A stretch of 64,000 nucleotides of DNA from Stenotrophomonas rhizophila (lineage in GTDB: Bacteria; Pseudomonadota; Gammaproteobacteria; Xanthomonadales; Xanthomonadaceae). This document shows positions 1-9,208 of the stretch, piece by piece. How positions within the stretch are numbered: position 1 is the first letter of the stretch; each line of letters begins with the position of its first letter. The notes beneath the pieces were generated by a model. It was not told the origin of the DNA. It ran no database searches and saw nothing but the letters and a program-made list of their open reading frames with translations. A program made the position numbers and the translations under genes. The stretch spans positions 1,919,501-1,983,500 of the forward strand of contig NZ_CP016294.1 in the NCBI RefSeq assembly GCF_001704155.1, read 5' to 3'.

Positions 1-22
1 TACTAGAAGGATTGCCCGCTTT

Positions 23-1930
23 ATGACGCCTTGGCAGGACCGTTTCACGAGTCTGCTTCCCCGTGCCGCCATCGTGGCCCACGACCTGTTCATGGTCTGG
101 GCGTGCTGGCAGTTGCTGCATGCCGGCCGCTATTCGATGCTGGCCGATGCGCCCTCGTTGCCGCTGTGGAACATCGATACCTCGCTGGTGCTGGTGATCC
201 AGGCCATCGTGTTCTGGCGCGTGGGTCTGTACCGCGGGCTGTGGCGGTTCGCCAGCGTGGCCGACCTGCTGCACATCTTCAAATCCAGCTTCATCGGGTT
301 GCTGGCCATCGTGGTGGTGCTGGCCTACAAGCGCTTCAATGGCGTGCCGATGTCGGTGCTGGTGATCTATCCCTTCGCGCTGTCGGCCCTGCTGGGCGCG
401 CCCCGCCTGCTGTACCGGGCATGGAAGGACTACCAGGCGCTGCAGTCGGATGCGACCGCGCGCCGGGTGCTCATCCTGGGCGCCGGCCAGGCTGCCGAAG
501 CGCTGGTCCGCGACCTGCGCCGGTCGGGGGATTTCGAACCGGTGGGCCTGCTCGACGATGCGCCGCACCTTCAGGGGGCGAAGCTTCAGGGCCTGCCTAT
601 CCTGGGCACCCTGGACGATGCCGCCTCGGTGGTACGCGAAACCGCGGCCAGGTTGCTGGTGATTGCCATCCCGTCGCTGGATGCCGCCGGCATGCAGCGC
701 GTGGTGGCCATCTGCGAAAGCACCGGGGTGCCGTTCCGCATGGTGCCCAAGCTCAACGACGTGCTGCTGGGCCATTCGCTGCCCGGTGAGCTGAAGGAAG
801 TGGCGATCGAGGACCTGCTGGGGCGCAAGCCGATCCTGCCGGACTGGTCGCTGATCCGCGGCTGGCTGGGCGGGCGCACCGTGCTGGTGACCGGCGCCGG
901 TGGTTCGATCGGCTCGGAATTGTGCCGCCAGTGCGCGCGCCACGGGGCAGGGCGGGTCGTACTGCTGGAAATGAGCGAGCTGCTGCTGCTCACCATCGAG
1001 GCCGAACTCAAGCGCAGCTTCCCCGACCTGGTCGTGGAGGCGGTACTGGGTGACTGTGGCGACCCGGCGGTGATCCGCCACGCCTTGTCGCTGTCGCAGG
1101 TGGATGCGGTGTTCCATGCGGCGGCCTACAAGCAGGTGCCCGTGCTGGAACGGCAGCTGCGCGAAGCGGTGCGCAACAACATCCTGTCCACCGAAACGGT
1201 GGCCCGGGCCTGCGTGGAAGCGCGGATCGAACATTTCGTGTTCATCTCCACCGACAAGGCGGTCGACCCGGTCAATGCGCTGGGCGCCAGCAAGCGCTAC
1301 GCCGAGATGATCTGCCAGAGCCTGGACCAGAAGACCAGCCATACCCGCTTCGTCACCGTGCGCTTCGGCAACGTGCTCGCCTCGGCGGGCAGCGTGGTGC
1401 CGGTGTTCCGCGAGCAGATCCTCAAGGGCGGCCCGGTCACGGTCACCGACCCGGAAGTAACCCGTTACTTCATGACGATTCCCGAAGCCTGCCAGCTGAT
1501 CCTGCAGGCGGCGGCATCAGCCTCGCACGGGGCGATCTATACGCTCGACATGGGCGAGCCGGTGCCGATCCGGGTGCTGGCCGAGCAGATGATCCGCCTG
1601 GCCGGCAAGCAGCCGTACAAGGACATCGCCATCATCTACACCGGCCTTCGACCCGGCGAAAAGCTGCACGAGACCCTGTTCTATTCGGACGAGGACTACC
1701 GTCCGACCGCGCATCCCAAGATCCTCGAGGCCGGCGTGCGCACCTTCGCCCGCGAGCAGGTGCTGGGCAACGTGCCGCGGCTGCGCGAGGCCATCGCCAA
1801 CTACGATACCGATGCCATCAACAGCATCCTGTTCGCGACCATGCCGGAATTTGCGCCGTTGCAACAGGAATCTCACGTCGAGTCGGCTAAGGTGCTTCCC
1901 TTTCCGGCACGAGAGGCCAACAGGCTGTGA
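23..1930 (+). CDS. Membrane-bound nucleotide-sugar 4,6-dehydratase/epimerase (WbpM/CapD family)
   Basis: Predicted to convert a UDP-HexNAc precursor for surface polysaccharide synthesis at the cytoplasmic face of the inner membrane. The 635-residue product has the full WbpM/CapD layout: about four membrane segments in residues 10-130, a CoA-binding-like Rossmann domain starting at GAGQAAE (about 153), and an SDR domain with the GAGGSIGS nucleotide loop (about 293). The catalytic region has S409 (in ISTDK) and K424; the residue that is Tyr in ordinary SDRs and Met in WbpM is Leu420 here. The ATG at 23 has an AGAAGG Shine-Dalgarno at 5-10. The stop overlaps the galU start by four bases, so the two genes are probably translationally coupled. 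The exact substrate cannot be told from sequence. Confidence 0.9.
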   Translation: MTPWQDRFTSLLPRAAIVAHDLFMVWACWQLLHAGRYSMLADAPSLPLWNIDTSLVLVIQAIVFWRVGLYRGLWRFASVADLLHIFKSSFIGLLAIVVVLAYKRFNGVPMSVLVIYPFALSALLGAPRLLYRAWKDYQALQSDATARRVLILGAGQAAEALVRDLRRSGDFEPVGLLDDAPHLQGAKLQGLPILGTLDDAASVVRETAARLLVIAIPSLDAAGMQRVVAICESTGVPFRMVPKLNDVLLGHSLPGELKEVAIEDLLGRKPILPDWSLIRGWLGGRTVLVTGAGGSIGSELCRQCARHGAGRVVLLEMSELLLLTIEAELKRSFPDLVVEAVLGDCGDPAVIRHALSLSQVDAVFHAAAYKQVPVLERQLREAVRNNILSTETVARACVEARIEHFVFISTDKAVDPVNALGASKRYAEMICQSLDQKTSHTRFVTVRFGNVLASAGSVVPVFREQILKGGPVTVTDPEVTRYFMTIPEACQLILQAAASASHGAIYTLDMGEPVPIRVLAEQMIRLAGKQPYKDIAIIYTGLRPGEKLHETLFYSDEDYRPTAHPKILEAGVRTFAREQVLGNVPRLREAIANYDTDAINSILFATMPEFAPLQQESHVESAKVLPFPAREANRL

Positions 1931-2817
1931 CGAACAAGCGCATTCGCAAGGCGGTTTTCCCGGTGGCGGGGCTGGGCACCCGGTTCCTTCCCGCAACCAA
2001 GACGGTTCCCAAGGAAATGCTGCCGATCATCGACCGGCCGTTGATCCAGTACGCCGTCGATGAGGCGATCGAGGCAGGGTGCGACACCCTGATCTTTGTC
2101 ACCAATCGCTACAAGCACGCGGTCGCGGACTATTTCGACAAGGCGTACGAACTGGAGCAGAAGCTCGAGCGCGCGGGCAAGACCGAGCTGCTGGAACTGG
2201 TGCGCAACGTGCTGCCGGAAGGCGTGCGCGCGGTGTTCGTGACCCAGACCGAAGCGCTGGGCCTGGGCCATGCGGTGCTGTGTGCCAAATCCGTAGTGGG
2301 CGACGAGCCCTTCGCGGTGCTGCTGCCCGATGACCTGATCTGGAACCGCGGCGACGGCGCCCTCAAGCAGATGGCCGATCTCAACCAAGCCACGGGCGCC
2401 AGCGTGATCGCGGTTGAAGACGTGCCCCACGAGAACACGGCCAGCTACGGCATCGTGGCGACCGAGGCCTTCGACGGCCGCAAGGGGCGCATCGCGCAGA
2501 TCGTGGAAAAGCCCAAGCCGGAAGACGCGCCGAGTGATCTGGCCGTGGTTGGCCGGTACGTGCTCAGCCCGAAGATCTTCGAACTGCTTGAAGCCACCGG
2601 CAAGGGCGCGGGCGGTGAGATCCAGCTGACCGACGCCATTGCCGACCTGCTGAAAACCGAGGAGGTCAACGCCTACCGGTTCGAAGGTACCCGGTTCGAC
2701 TGCGGCACCCACCTGGGGCTGGTGGAAGCCACCATCCGCTTCGCGCTGGAAAGCCACAAGCTGGGCAAGCCGGCGCGCGAGAAGCTGGCGCAGATGCTGG
2801 AAGAAGACGAGGGCTAA
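1927..2817 (+). CDS. galU: UTP-glucose-1-phosphate uridylyltransferase
   Basis: Makes UDP-glucose from UTP and glucose-1-phosphate, a precursor for LPS, exopolysaccharide and trehalose. The 296-residue length is normal for bacterial GalU. The N-terminal nucleotidyltransferase signature AGLGTRFLPATK is followed by KEMLPI, and the sugar-binding region contains GRYVL and GAGGEIQLTDA. The GTG start at 1927 overlaps the TGA of the upstream dehydratase (GTGA), which fixes the start and indicates an operon of two surface-polysaccharide genes. A strong terminator follows 26 bases after the stop. Confidence 0.96.
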   Translation: MTNKRIRKAVFPVAGLGTRFLPATKTVPKEMLPIIDRPLIQYAVDEAIEAGCDTLIFVTNRYKHAVADYFDKAYELEQKLERAGKTELLELVRNVLPEGVRAVFVTQTEALGLGHAVLCAKSVVGDEPFAVLLPDDLIWNRGDGALKQMADLNQATGASVIAVEDVPHENTASYGIVATEAFDGRKGRIAQIVEKPKPEDAPSDLAVVGRYVLSPKIFELLEATGKGAGGEIQLTDAIADLLKTEEVNAYRFEGTRFDCGTHLGLVEATIRFALESHKLGKPAREKLAQMLEEDEG

Positions 2818-2842
2818 GCCCCCCGTCCCATGCTCGCGCATG

Positions 2843-2872
2843 AAAAAGGCGACCCGGACGGGTCGCCTTTTT
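2843..2872 (+). terminator. Rho-independent terminator after galU
   Basis: A perfect 13-bp stem (2843-2855 with 2860-2872) closes a GGAC loop. The stem starts with five A and ends with five T, so it can terminate on both strands and serves both galU and the converging thiolase gene. Confidence 0.9.
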
Positions 2873-2920
2873 GCTTCTCCGCCCGCCTGCAAACGGCAGG
2901 CGGCCATCTCTTCCGGCCGA

Positions 2921-2947
2921 CAGGTACCGACCGCTGGTCGGTACCTG
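2921..2947. repeat. Intergenic hairpin with CGACC-GCT-GGTCG core
   Basis: A perfect 12-bp inverted repeat (CAGGTACCGACC, loop GCT) lies just downstream of the thiolase gene. The core is like the SMAG-type hairpins elsewhere in the window, but the flanking GTAG is replaced by GGTACC. It may be a diverged member or part of the thiolase 3' end. Confidence 0.6.
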
Positions 2948-2956
2948 GATCCCGGA

Positions 2957-4165
2957 TCACAGCGATTCGAAAATACCCGCTGCGCCCATGCCGGTGCCGA
3001 TGCACATGGTGACCATGCCGTACTTCTGCTGGCGACGGCGCAGGCCGTGCAGCAGGGTGGCGGTCCGGATCGCGCCGGTGGCGCCCAGCGGGTGGCCCAG
3101 TGCGATGGCGCCGCCCAGCGGGTTGACCTTGGACGGGTCCAGCCCGCAATCACGGATCACCGCCAGCGACTGCGCGGCGAACGCTTCATTGAGCTCGATC
3201 CAGTCCAGCTGGTCCTGGGTCAGGCCAGCCTGCTTGAGCGCCTTGGGAATGGCCGCGATCGGGCCGATGCCCATCACTTCCGGGCGCACACCGGCGACCG
3301 AGAAACTCACGAAGCGGGCCAGCGGCTTCAGGCCGTAGTCCTTGACCGCCTGTTCCGATGCCAGCAGCACCGCACCGGCGCCGTCGCTCATCTGCGAGGA
3401 GTTGCCGGCGGTCACCGTGCCGCCAAACTGGCCGTTGCGGAACACCGGGCGCAGCTTGGCCAGGCCTTCGGCGGACGAGTCCAGGCGCGGGCCTTCGTCG
3501 GTGTCCACGATGCGGTCGCGGGTGATGATGCGGCGGCCGTCGGCCAGGTCCGGCTGGCGGGTGCGCACGTCATACGGGCTGATCTCATCCTTGAAGTCGC
3601 CGTTCTGGATTGCGGCGATGGCCTTCTGGTGCGAGGCCAGGGCGAACGCATCCTGCTCTTCGCGGGAAACCTTCCATTCCTCGGCGACCTTCTCGGCGGT
3701 GATGCCCATGCCGTAGGCGATGGCCACGTGGTCGTTGTCGAACACGCTCGGCGCCATCGCGATCTTGTTGCCCATCATCGGCACCATCGACATCGATTCG
3801 GTGCCGCCGGCCAGCATCAGGTCGGCGTTGCCGAGACGGATCTGGTCGGCTGCCATCGCCACGGCCTGCAGGCCGGACGAGCAGAAGCGGTTGACGGTCT
3901 GCGCGGCGATGGTGTCCGGCAGGCCGGCCAGCAGCACGCCGATGCGCGCCACGTTCATGCCCTGCTCGGCTTCGGGCATGGCGCAGCCGATGATGGCGTC
4001 ATCGATGCGGTTGACGTCGATGCCCGGTGCCTGCGCGACCACGGACTTGAGCACGTGGGCCAGCATGTCGTCGGGACGGGTATTGCGGAACACGCCCTTG
4101 GGCGCCTTGCCAACCGGGGTACGGGTGGCGGCGACGATGTAGGCGTCCTGGATCTGCTTGGTCAT
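2957..4165 (-). CDS. fadA: Acetyl-CoA C-acyltransferase (3-ketoacyl-CoA thiolase)
   Basis: Catalyses the last step of beta-oxidation, releasing acetyl-CoA from 3-ketoacyl-CoA. The 402-residue protein has all thiolase catalytic residues: the nucleophile C95 in NRFCSSG, H358 in GHPLG, and C388 in CIGTGMG. It lies 19 bases downstream of the bifunctional dehydrogenase/hydratase on the same strand, so the two are almost certainly cotranscribed as an alpha/beta-type pair. The numbering fits the ATG at 4165. It could equally be labelled fadI; thiolase subfamilies are hard to separate by eye. Confidence 0.95.
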   Translation of the reverse strand: MTKQIQDAYIVAATRTPVGKAPKGVFRNTRPDDMLAHVLKSVVAQAPGIDVNRIDDAIIGCAMPEAEQGMNVARIGVLLAGLPDTIAAQTVNRFCSSGLQAVAMAADQIRLGNADLMLAGGTESMSMVPMMGNKIAMAPSVFDNDHVAIAYGMGITAEKVAEEWKVSREEQDAFALASHQKAIAAIQNGDFKDEISPYDVRTRQPDLADGRRIITRDRIVDTDEGPRLDSSAEGLAKLRPVFRNGQFGGTVTAGNSSQMSDGAGAVLLASEQAVKDYGLKPLARFVSFSVAGVRPEVMGIGPIAAIPKALKQAGLTQDQLDWIELNEAFAAQSLAVIRDCGLDPSKVNPLGGAIALGHPLGATGAIRTATLLHGLRRRQQKYGMVTMCIGTGMGAAGIFESL

Positions 4166-4184
4166 TGTGGTGGTCTCTTATGGG

Positions 4185-6557
4185 TCAGTTGCGCAGCGGC
4201 TTGCCGGTCTTCAGCATGTGCGCGATGCGGGCCTGGGTCTTTTCCTGCTGGGCCAGTTCGACGAAGTGCTTGCGCTCCAGGGTCAGCAGCCACTCTTCAT
4301 CCACCAGCGTGCCGCGGTCCACTTCGCCACCACACAGCACGGTGGCGATACGCACGGCGATTTCGTAGTCGTACGGGCTGATGAAACGGCCCTCGAGCAT
4401 GTTCACCAGCATCATCTTGAAGGTAGCGATACCCACGTCACCGGCCACCTGGATGCGGCTGGCCGGCATCGGCGGACGGTAGCCGCCTTCGGCCAGCGCC
4501 TGCACTTCGGCCTTGGCGATGTGCAGCGCTTCGAAGCTGTTGAACACCACCTTGTCGGTGGCGCGCATCAGGCCCAGTTCCTTGGCGTTGACCGCGGAGT
4601 TGGAGACCTTGGCCATGGCCACGGTTTCGAAGGTCTTCTTCAGTTCGGCGAATACATCACCGCCCGGGCCGGCGGCCTGGGAGGCGCGTACCGCCAGTTC
4701 CTTCAGGCCACCACCGGCCGGCAGCAGGCCGACGCCGGCTTCGACCAGGCCGATGTAGCTTTCCAGTGCGGCCACGCTCTTGGCGCTGTGCATCTGGAAC
4801 TCGCAGCCGCCGCCCAGGGCCAGCCCGCGCACGGCGGTCACCACCGGCACCAGCGCGTACTTGATGGCCTGGCTGGTGCGCTGGAAGTTGTGCACCATTT
4901 CTTCGAACTGGTCGACCTTGCCGGCCTGTAGCAGGCCGAGCGCGCCGGCCAGGTCGGCACCGGCGGAGAAGGGTTCCTTCTGCTGCCAGATCACCAGCCC
5001 CTTGAAGCCCTGCTCGGCGCGCTTGATGGCTTCCTGCAGGCCATTGAGCACGTGGTCGGACACGGTGTTCATCTTGGTCTTGAAGCTGACCACGGCGATG
5101 CCGTCGCCGTCGTGCCACATGCGCACGCCGTCGTTCTCGAACACGGTTTCGCCCGGGCTGAAGGTTTCGCCCAGCAGCGGATCCGGGAAGCGCTGGCGCT
5201 GGTACACCGGCAGCGCCGAACGCGGCAGCTTGGCGTTGCGGGTCGGGCTGTAGCTGCCTTCGGCGGCGTGCACGCCATCGCGGCCATCGAACACCCAGTC
5301 CGGCAGCGGGGCGTTGCTCATGCTCTTGCCGGCCACGATGTCATCGGCGATCCACTGCGCGACCTGCTTCCAGCCGGCGGCCTGCCAGGTTTCGAACGGG
5401 CCCAGCGACCAGCCGTAGCCCCAGCGGATGGCCAGGTCGACGTCGCGCGCGGTTTCGGCGATGTCGGCCAGGTGGTAGGCGCTGTAATGGAACAGGTCGC
5501 GGAAGGTCGCCCACAGGAACTGCGCCTGCGGGTGCTGGCTTTCGCGCAGCTTGGCGAACTTCTCGGCCGGGTTCTTGATCTTCAGGATCTCGACCACTTC
5601 CGGGGCGGCGGTGCGATCGGCAGCGCGGTAGTCCTGCTTCTCCAGGTCCAGCACCACGATGTCCTTGCCGACCTTGCGGAAGATGCCGGCGCCGGTCTTC
5701 TGGCCCAGCGCACCCTTGGCGATCAGCGCATCCAGCCACTTCGGCGAGGCGAAGTACTGGTGCCACGGGTCGTTGGGCAGGGTGTCGCCCATGGTCTTGA
5801 TGACATGGGCCATGGTGTCCAGGCCGACCACGTCGGAGGTGCGGTAGGTGGCCGACTTCGGGCGGCCGACCAGCGGGCCGGTCAGGCCATCGACTTCATC
5901 GAAGCCCAGGCCGAACTGCTGGGTGTGGAAGATGGTGGACAGGATCGAGAACACGCCGATGCGGTTGCCGATGAAGTTCGGGGTGTCCTTGGCGTACACC
6001 ACGCCCTTGCCCAGGGTGGTGACCAGGAAGCTTTCCAGGCCTTCCAGCACGGCGGCGTCGGTGGTGGTGGCCGGGATCAGCTCGGCCAGGTGCATGTAGC
6101 GCGGCGGGTTGAAGAAGTGCACGCCGCAGAAGCGGTGGCGCAGCTGTTCGGGCAGCACGTCGGCGAGCTTGTTGATGCCCAGGCCGGAGGTGTTGGAAGC
6201 CAGCACGGCATGATCGGCCACGAACGGGGCGATCTTCTTGTACAGGTCCTGCTTCCAGTCCATCCGTTCGGCGATGGCTTCGATGATCAGGTCGCAGTCG
6301 CGCAGCTGCTCCAGGCCGGTTTCATAGTTGGCCGGGGTGATCGCTTCGGCGTACGACTTGCTGGCGAGCGGGGCCGGGCTGAGCTTGCCCAGGTTGGCGA
6401 TGGCCTTGAGCACGATGCCGTCGGCAGGACCTTCCTTGGCGGGAAGGTCGAACAGCACGGTGTCGACGCCGGCATTGGTCAGGTGGGCCGCGATCTGGGC
6501 ACCCATGACGCCGGCACCCAGCACGGCGGCGCGGCGGACTAGCAGGGAATTGGACAT
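4185..6557 (-). CDS. Bifunctional 3-hydroxyacyl-CoA dehydrogenase/enoyl-CoA hydratase, FadN-like
   Basis: Hydrates enoyl-CoA and oxidises 3-hydroxyacyl-CoA in fatty acid degradation. The dehydrogenase is N-terminal (NAD loop GAGVMGAQ, residues 14-21) and the crotonase domain is C-terminal (from about residue 490, with SAGADLAG and ALGGGCEF oxyanion-hole segments). This is the reverse of E. coli FadB/FadJ and matches Bacillus FadN, whose length of about 789 residues is close to the 790 here. The ATG at 6557 was chosen because the Rossmann strand begins right after it; the reading frame runs further upstream but with no homologous sequence. The partner thiolase lies 19 bases downstream and a PsrA-like repressor gene lies upstream on the same strand. 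Confidence 0.93.
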   Translation of the reverse strand: MSNSLLVRRAAVLGAGVMGAQIAAHLTNAGVDTVLFDLPAKEGPADGIVLKAIANLGKLSPAPLASKSYAEAITPANYETGLEQLRDCDLIIEAIAERMDWKQDLYKKIAPFVADHAVLASNTSGLGINKLADVLPEQLRHRFCGVHFFNPPRYMHLAELIPATTTDAAVLEGLESFLVTTLGKGVVYAKDTPNFIGNRIGVFSILSTIFHTQQFGLGFDEVDGLTGPLVGRPKSATYRTSDVVGLDTMAHVIKTMGDTLPNDPWHQYFASPKWLDALIAKGALGQKTGAGIFRKVGKDIVVLDLEKQDYRAADRTAAPEVVEILKIKNPAEKFAKLRESQHPQAQFLWATFRDLFHYSAYHLADIAETARDVDLAIRWGYGWSLGPFETWQAAGWKQVAQWIADDIVAGKSMSNAPLPDWVFDGRDGVHAAEGSYSPTRNAKLPRSALPVYQRQRFPDPLLGETFSPGETVFENDGVRMWHDGDGIAVVSFKTKMNTVSDHVLNGLQEAIKRAEQGFKGLVIWQQKEPFSAGADLAGALGLLQAGKVDQFEEMVHNFQRTSQAIKYALVPVVTAVRGLALGGGCEFQMHSAKSVAALESYIGLVEAGVGLLPAGGGLKELAVRASQAAGPGGDVFAELKKTFETVAMAKVSNSAVNAKELGLMRATDKVVFNSFEALHIAKAEVQALAEGGYRPPMPASRIQVAGDVGIATFKMMLVNMLEGRFISPYDYEIAVRIATVLCGGEVDRGTLVDEEWLLTLERKHFVELAQQEKTQARIAHMLKTGKPLRN

Positions 6558-6582
6558 GTCGATAAGCCTTTGTTGGTCTGGA

Positions 6583-6605
6583 AGCCGGGCAGGGCCCGGC
6601 TCTAC
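6583..6605 (-). repeat. SMAG-like GTAG hairpin
   Basis: AGCCGGGC-AGG-GCCCGGCT followed by CTAC, read as GTAG plus an 8-bp stem on the minus strand. The 23 bases are identical to the copy at 28465-28487. It sits between the psrA-like gene and the fadN-like gene. Confidence 0.8.
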
Positions 6606-6627
6606 GGGGGTGATATGGGGCCCGGCG

Positions 6628-7290
6628 TTACGGGGTGGCAGGAGTCGCCGCCGCAGGGGCGGTAGCCGCGCTGGCGCGGAAACCGGCTTCGGCGAAATGG
6701 ATGAGTTCCTGGGCTGCATGGGCACGATGCGCCGCTTCGGTGACACCGGCGGGTCGCTTGATCAGCCCGAAATCGGCCATGGCGTAGGTCAGTGCGCCGG
6801 CCAGGAAGTCCAGTCGCCAATACAGCTCTTCCTTGCTCAGGCCCGGCACGCTGGCGGCGATCGCCTTGCCGAACTCGCGCAGGACGTGGCCGTAGTGGTC
6901 GGAGAGGAACTTGCGCAGGTTGTCGTTCTTTTCCGCGTACGCGCGGGCGATGACACGCACGAACGCGCCCCCGGTCTGGCGGTCCTGGGCCATGGCCAGC
7001 GCCGGTTCGACGAACGCAGCCAGCACCGGCCGCAGCTGCCCGGGGTGGTCGCGCCGGGCGATGTCCAGCTGCGACAGCCGGGCGGCGGTCATTTCGTCCA
7101 TGCGCCGGCGGAACACCTCGTTGACCAGGTTTTCCTTGGATCCGAAGTGGTAATTCACCGCAGCGATGTTCACATCGGCCTGGCTGGTCACCTGGCGCAG
7201 CGATGTCCCGGCGAACCCGTGCAGGGCGAACAGCTCCTCGGCGGCGCCGAGAATGCGGTCCTTGGTGGAGAAGTGGGCGGGTTTGGCCAT
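6628..7290 (-). CDS. psrA: TetR-family regulator, PsrA-like (fatty acid degradation)
   Basis: The 220-residue protein has an N-terminal TetR helix-turn-helix (residues about 10-56, with GTSLRQVTS and VNYHFGSKENL) closely matching Pseudomonas PsrA, which represses fadBA-type genes and is released by long-chain fatty acids. It lies directly upstream of the fadN/fadA pair on the same strand. A sequence fitting the published PsrA box (G/C)AAAC-N2-4-GTTT(G/C) lies 18 bases upstream of its start codon, so it probably autoregulates. The C-terminus ends in an Ala/Pro/Thr tail. The identification rests on the HTH sequence, the operator and the neighbours together. Confidence 0.85.
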   Translation of the reverse strand: MAKPAHFSTKDRILGAAEELFALHGFAGTSLRQVTSQADVNIAAVNYHFGSKENLVNEVFRRRMDEMTAARLSQLDIARRDHPGQLRPVLAAFVEPALAMAQDRQTGGAFVRVIARAYAEKNDNLRKFLSDHYGHVLREFGKAIAASVPGLSKEELYWRLDFLAGALTYAMADFGLIKRPAGVTEAAHRAHAAQELIHFAEAGFRASAATAPAAATPATP

Positions 7291-7308
7291 GGGCGGGGCA
7301 GGGGTTCA

Positions 7309-7326
7309 ATCAAACGATTGTTTGAT
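7309..7326. promoter_or_regulatory. PsrA-type operator upstream of psrA
   Basis: ATCAAAC-GATT-GTTTGAT is a perfect 7-bp inverted repeat with a 4-base spacer. It contains CAAAC-N4-GTTTG, which fits the Pseudomonas PsrA consensus. It lies 18-36 bases upstream of the regulator's ATG on the minus strand. I found no second copy directly upstream of the fadN-like gene. Confidence 0.75.
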
Positions 7327-7494
7327 ATTAGACCCCGGCATCCTCGGTGGCATGCTGCGGCGCACAAGATGTTGGTCCTCGTTCATGCCCATCAACCTGA
7401 ACGGCGGGCAGTCGCCGCCAGCGCGAGGTTGCCGCGCAGGGCGTGGCAAGACGTACCGAGAGGTTGTAGAATCACGCCACGTATATAGGCTAAG

Positions 7495-7519
7495 CCCGCG
7501 TTTCGACGCGGGTTTTTTT
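7495..7519 (+). terminator. Orphan terminator or attenuator upstream of ndk
   Basis: CCCGCG-TTTCGA-CGCGGG followed by seven T. No plus-strand gene lies upstream (psrA is on the minus strand) and the ATG of ndk follows 47 bases later. A possible -10 (TAGAAT) lies at 7467-7472, so the hairpin may end a short RNA or attenuate ndk. The rest of 7327-7566 shows no convincing gene. Confidence 0.65.
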
Positions 7520-7566
7520 CATGTTACTCTCGGGCCGATCAGTGGCCCGCCCAACGGAGAATTCCC

Positions 7567-7992
7567 ATGGCGCTGGAGCGCACCCTTTCCATCATCAAGC
7601 CGGACGCCGTCGCCAAGAACGTCATCGGTGAAATCTACGCCCGCTTCGAAAAGGCTGGCCTGAAGGTCGTGGCTGCCAAGTACAAGCAGCTGTCGCGCCG
7701 TGAAGCCGAAGGCTTCTACGCCGTGCACAAGGAGCGTCCGTTCTTCAACGCGCTGGTCGAGTTCATGATCTCCGGCCCGGTGATGATCCAGGCGCTGGAA
7801 GGCGACAACGCCGTGCTGGCCCACCGCGACCTGCTGGGCGCCACCAATCCGAAGGACGCTGCGCCGGGCACCATCCGCGCCGACTTCGCCGATTCCATCG
7901 ATGCCAATGCCGCCCACGGCTCGGACTCGGTCGAGAATGCCGCGATTGAAATCGCGTACTTCTTCGCCGCGACCGAAGTGGTCTCGCGCTGA
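7567..7992 (+). CDS. ndk: Nucleoside diphosphate kinase
   Basis: Transfers the gamma phosphate of ATP to nucleoside diphosphates through a phosphohistidine. The 141 residues are the normal bacterial length. The phosphorylated H117 lies in NAAHGSDS and the N-terminus has the family sequence [12 protein letters not shown]. The ATG at 7567 has a GGAGA Shine-Dalgarno. It opens a plus-strand run (ndk-rlmN-pilW-rodZ) conserved in many Gammaproteobacteria. Confidence 0.98.
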   Translation: MALERTLSIIKPDAVAKNVIGEIYARFEKAGLKVVAAKYKQLSRREAEGFYAVHKERPFFNALVEFMISGPVMIQALEGDNAVLAHRDLLGATNPKDAAPGTIRADFADSIDANAAHGSDSVENAAIEIAYFFAATEVVSR

Positions 7993-8002
7993 GAGTAATG
8001 CC

Positions 8003-9208
8003 GTGAACGAGGTCGTACAGCCCAACGCCATCCCCATCGTGCTCGCCCAGGGCGCGCCGGTGGCCAAGCAGAACCTGCTCGACCTCGATCGCGAGGGATT
8101 GGAGCGCTTCTTCGCCGAGACACTCGGCGAAGCGCGCTACCGTGCCCACCAGGTCATGAAGTGGATCCACCACCACTACGTCACCGATTTCGACCAGATG
8201 ACCGACCTGGGCAAGGCGCTGCGCAGCAAGCTGCAGCAGCATGCCGAAGTCCGCGTGCCGAACATCGTCTTCGACAAGCCGTCGGCCGACGGTACCCACA
8301 AGTGGCTGCTGGCCATGGGCACCGATGGCAAGAACGCGATCGAAGCGGTCTACATCCCGGACAAGAACCGCGGCACGCTGTGCGTGTCGTCGCAGGTGGG
8401 CTGTGCACTGAACTGCACGTTCTGCTCCACCGCCACCCAGGGCTTCAACCGCAACCTCTCCACCGCCGAGATCATCGGGCAGGTGTGGGTGGCGGCGCGC
8501 CACCTGGGCAACATTCCGCACAAGCAGCGTCGCCTCACCAACGTGGTGATGATGGGCATGGGCGAGCCGTTGATGAATTTTGACAACGTCGTGCGCGCCA
8601 TGAGCGTGATGCGCGACGACCTGGGCTACGGCCTGGCCAACAAGCGCGTGACCCTGTCGACCTCCGGCCTGGTCCCGCAGATCGATCGCCTGTCGGCCGA
8701 AAGCGATGTGTCGCTGGCGGTGTCGCTGCATGCGCCGAACGATGCGCTGCGCGAGACCCTGGTGCCGCTCAACAAGAAGTACCCGATCGTGGAACTGATG
8801 GCCTCGTGCGCGCGCTACCTGCGTGCGAACAAGCGCCGCGAATCGGTCACCTTCGAATACACCCTGATGAAGGGCATCAACGACCAGCCCGAGCACGCCC
8901 GCCAGCTGGCGCGGCTGATGCGCCAGTTCGACAATGCCGTACAGGCCTCGCATTCGGGCAAGGTCAACCTGATTCCGTTCAATCCGTTCCCCGGTACCCG
9001 CTATGAGCGCTCCGGTGATGCGGAGATCCGCGCCTTCCAGAAGATCCTGCTCGACCAGCAGGTGCTGACGATGGTGCGGCGGACCCGTGGCGACGACATC
9101 GATGCCGCCTGTGGCCAGCTCAAGGGCCAGGTGATGGATCGTACCCGCCGCCAGGCCGAGTTCAACAAAGCGCTCCAGGACGGGAAAAACCGGGATGCCG
9201 CTGCCTGA
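8003..9208 (+). CDS. rlmN: 23S rRNA (adenine2503-C2)/tRNA (adenine37-C2) methyltransferase
   Basis: A radical-SAM enzyme that methylates A2503 of 23S rRNA and A37 of some tRNAs. The 401 residues include the CX3CX2C cluster ligands C134, C138 and C141 in CALNCTFC. I chose the GTG at 8003, ten bases after the ndk stop: the frame is open further upstream inside ndk, but homologous sequence ([15 protein letters not shown]) starts soon after this codon and no in-frame ATG fits. The 3' end overlaps pilW by 14 bases. Confidence 0.94.
   Translation: MNEVVQPNAIPIVLAQGAPVAKQNLLDLDREGLERFFAETLGEARYRAHQVMKWIHHHYVTDFDQMTDLGKALRSKLQQHAEVRVPNIVFDKPSADGTHKWLLAMGTDGKNAIEAVYIPDKNRGTLCVSSQVGCALNCTFCSTATQGFNRNLSTAEIIGQVWVAARHLGNIPHKQRRLTNVVMMGMGEPLMNFDNVVRAMSVMRDDLGYGLANKRVTLSTSGLVPQIDRLSAESDVSLAVSLHAPNDALRETLVPLNKKYPIVELMASCARYLRANKRRESVTFEYTLMKGINDQPEHARQLARLMRQFDNAVQASHSGKVNLIPFNPFPGTRYERSGDAEIRAFQKILLDQQVLTMVRRTRGDDIDAACGQLKGQVMDRTRRQAEFNKALQDGKNRDAAA

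Noticed and set aside
2840-4381. Long plus-strand open frame opposite the thiolase gene
   Set aside because: Antisense shadow with low-complexity His/Gln/Arg composition.
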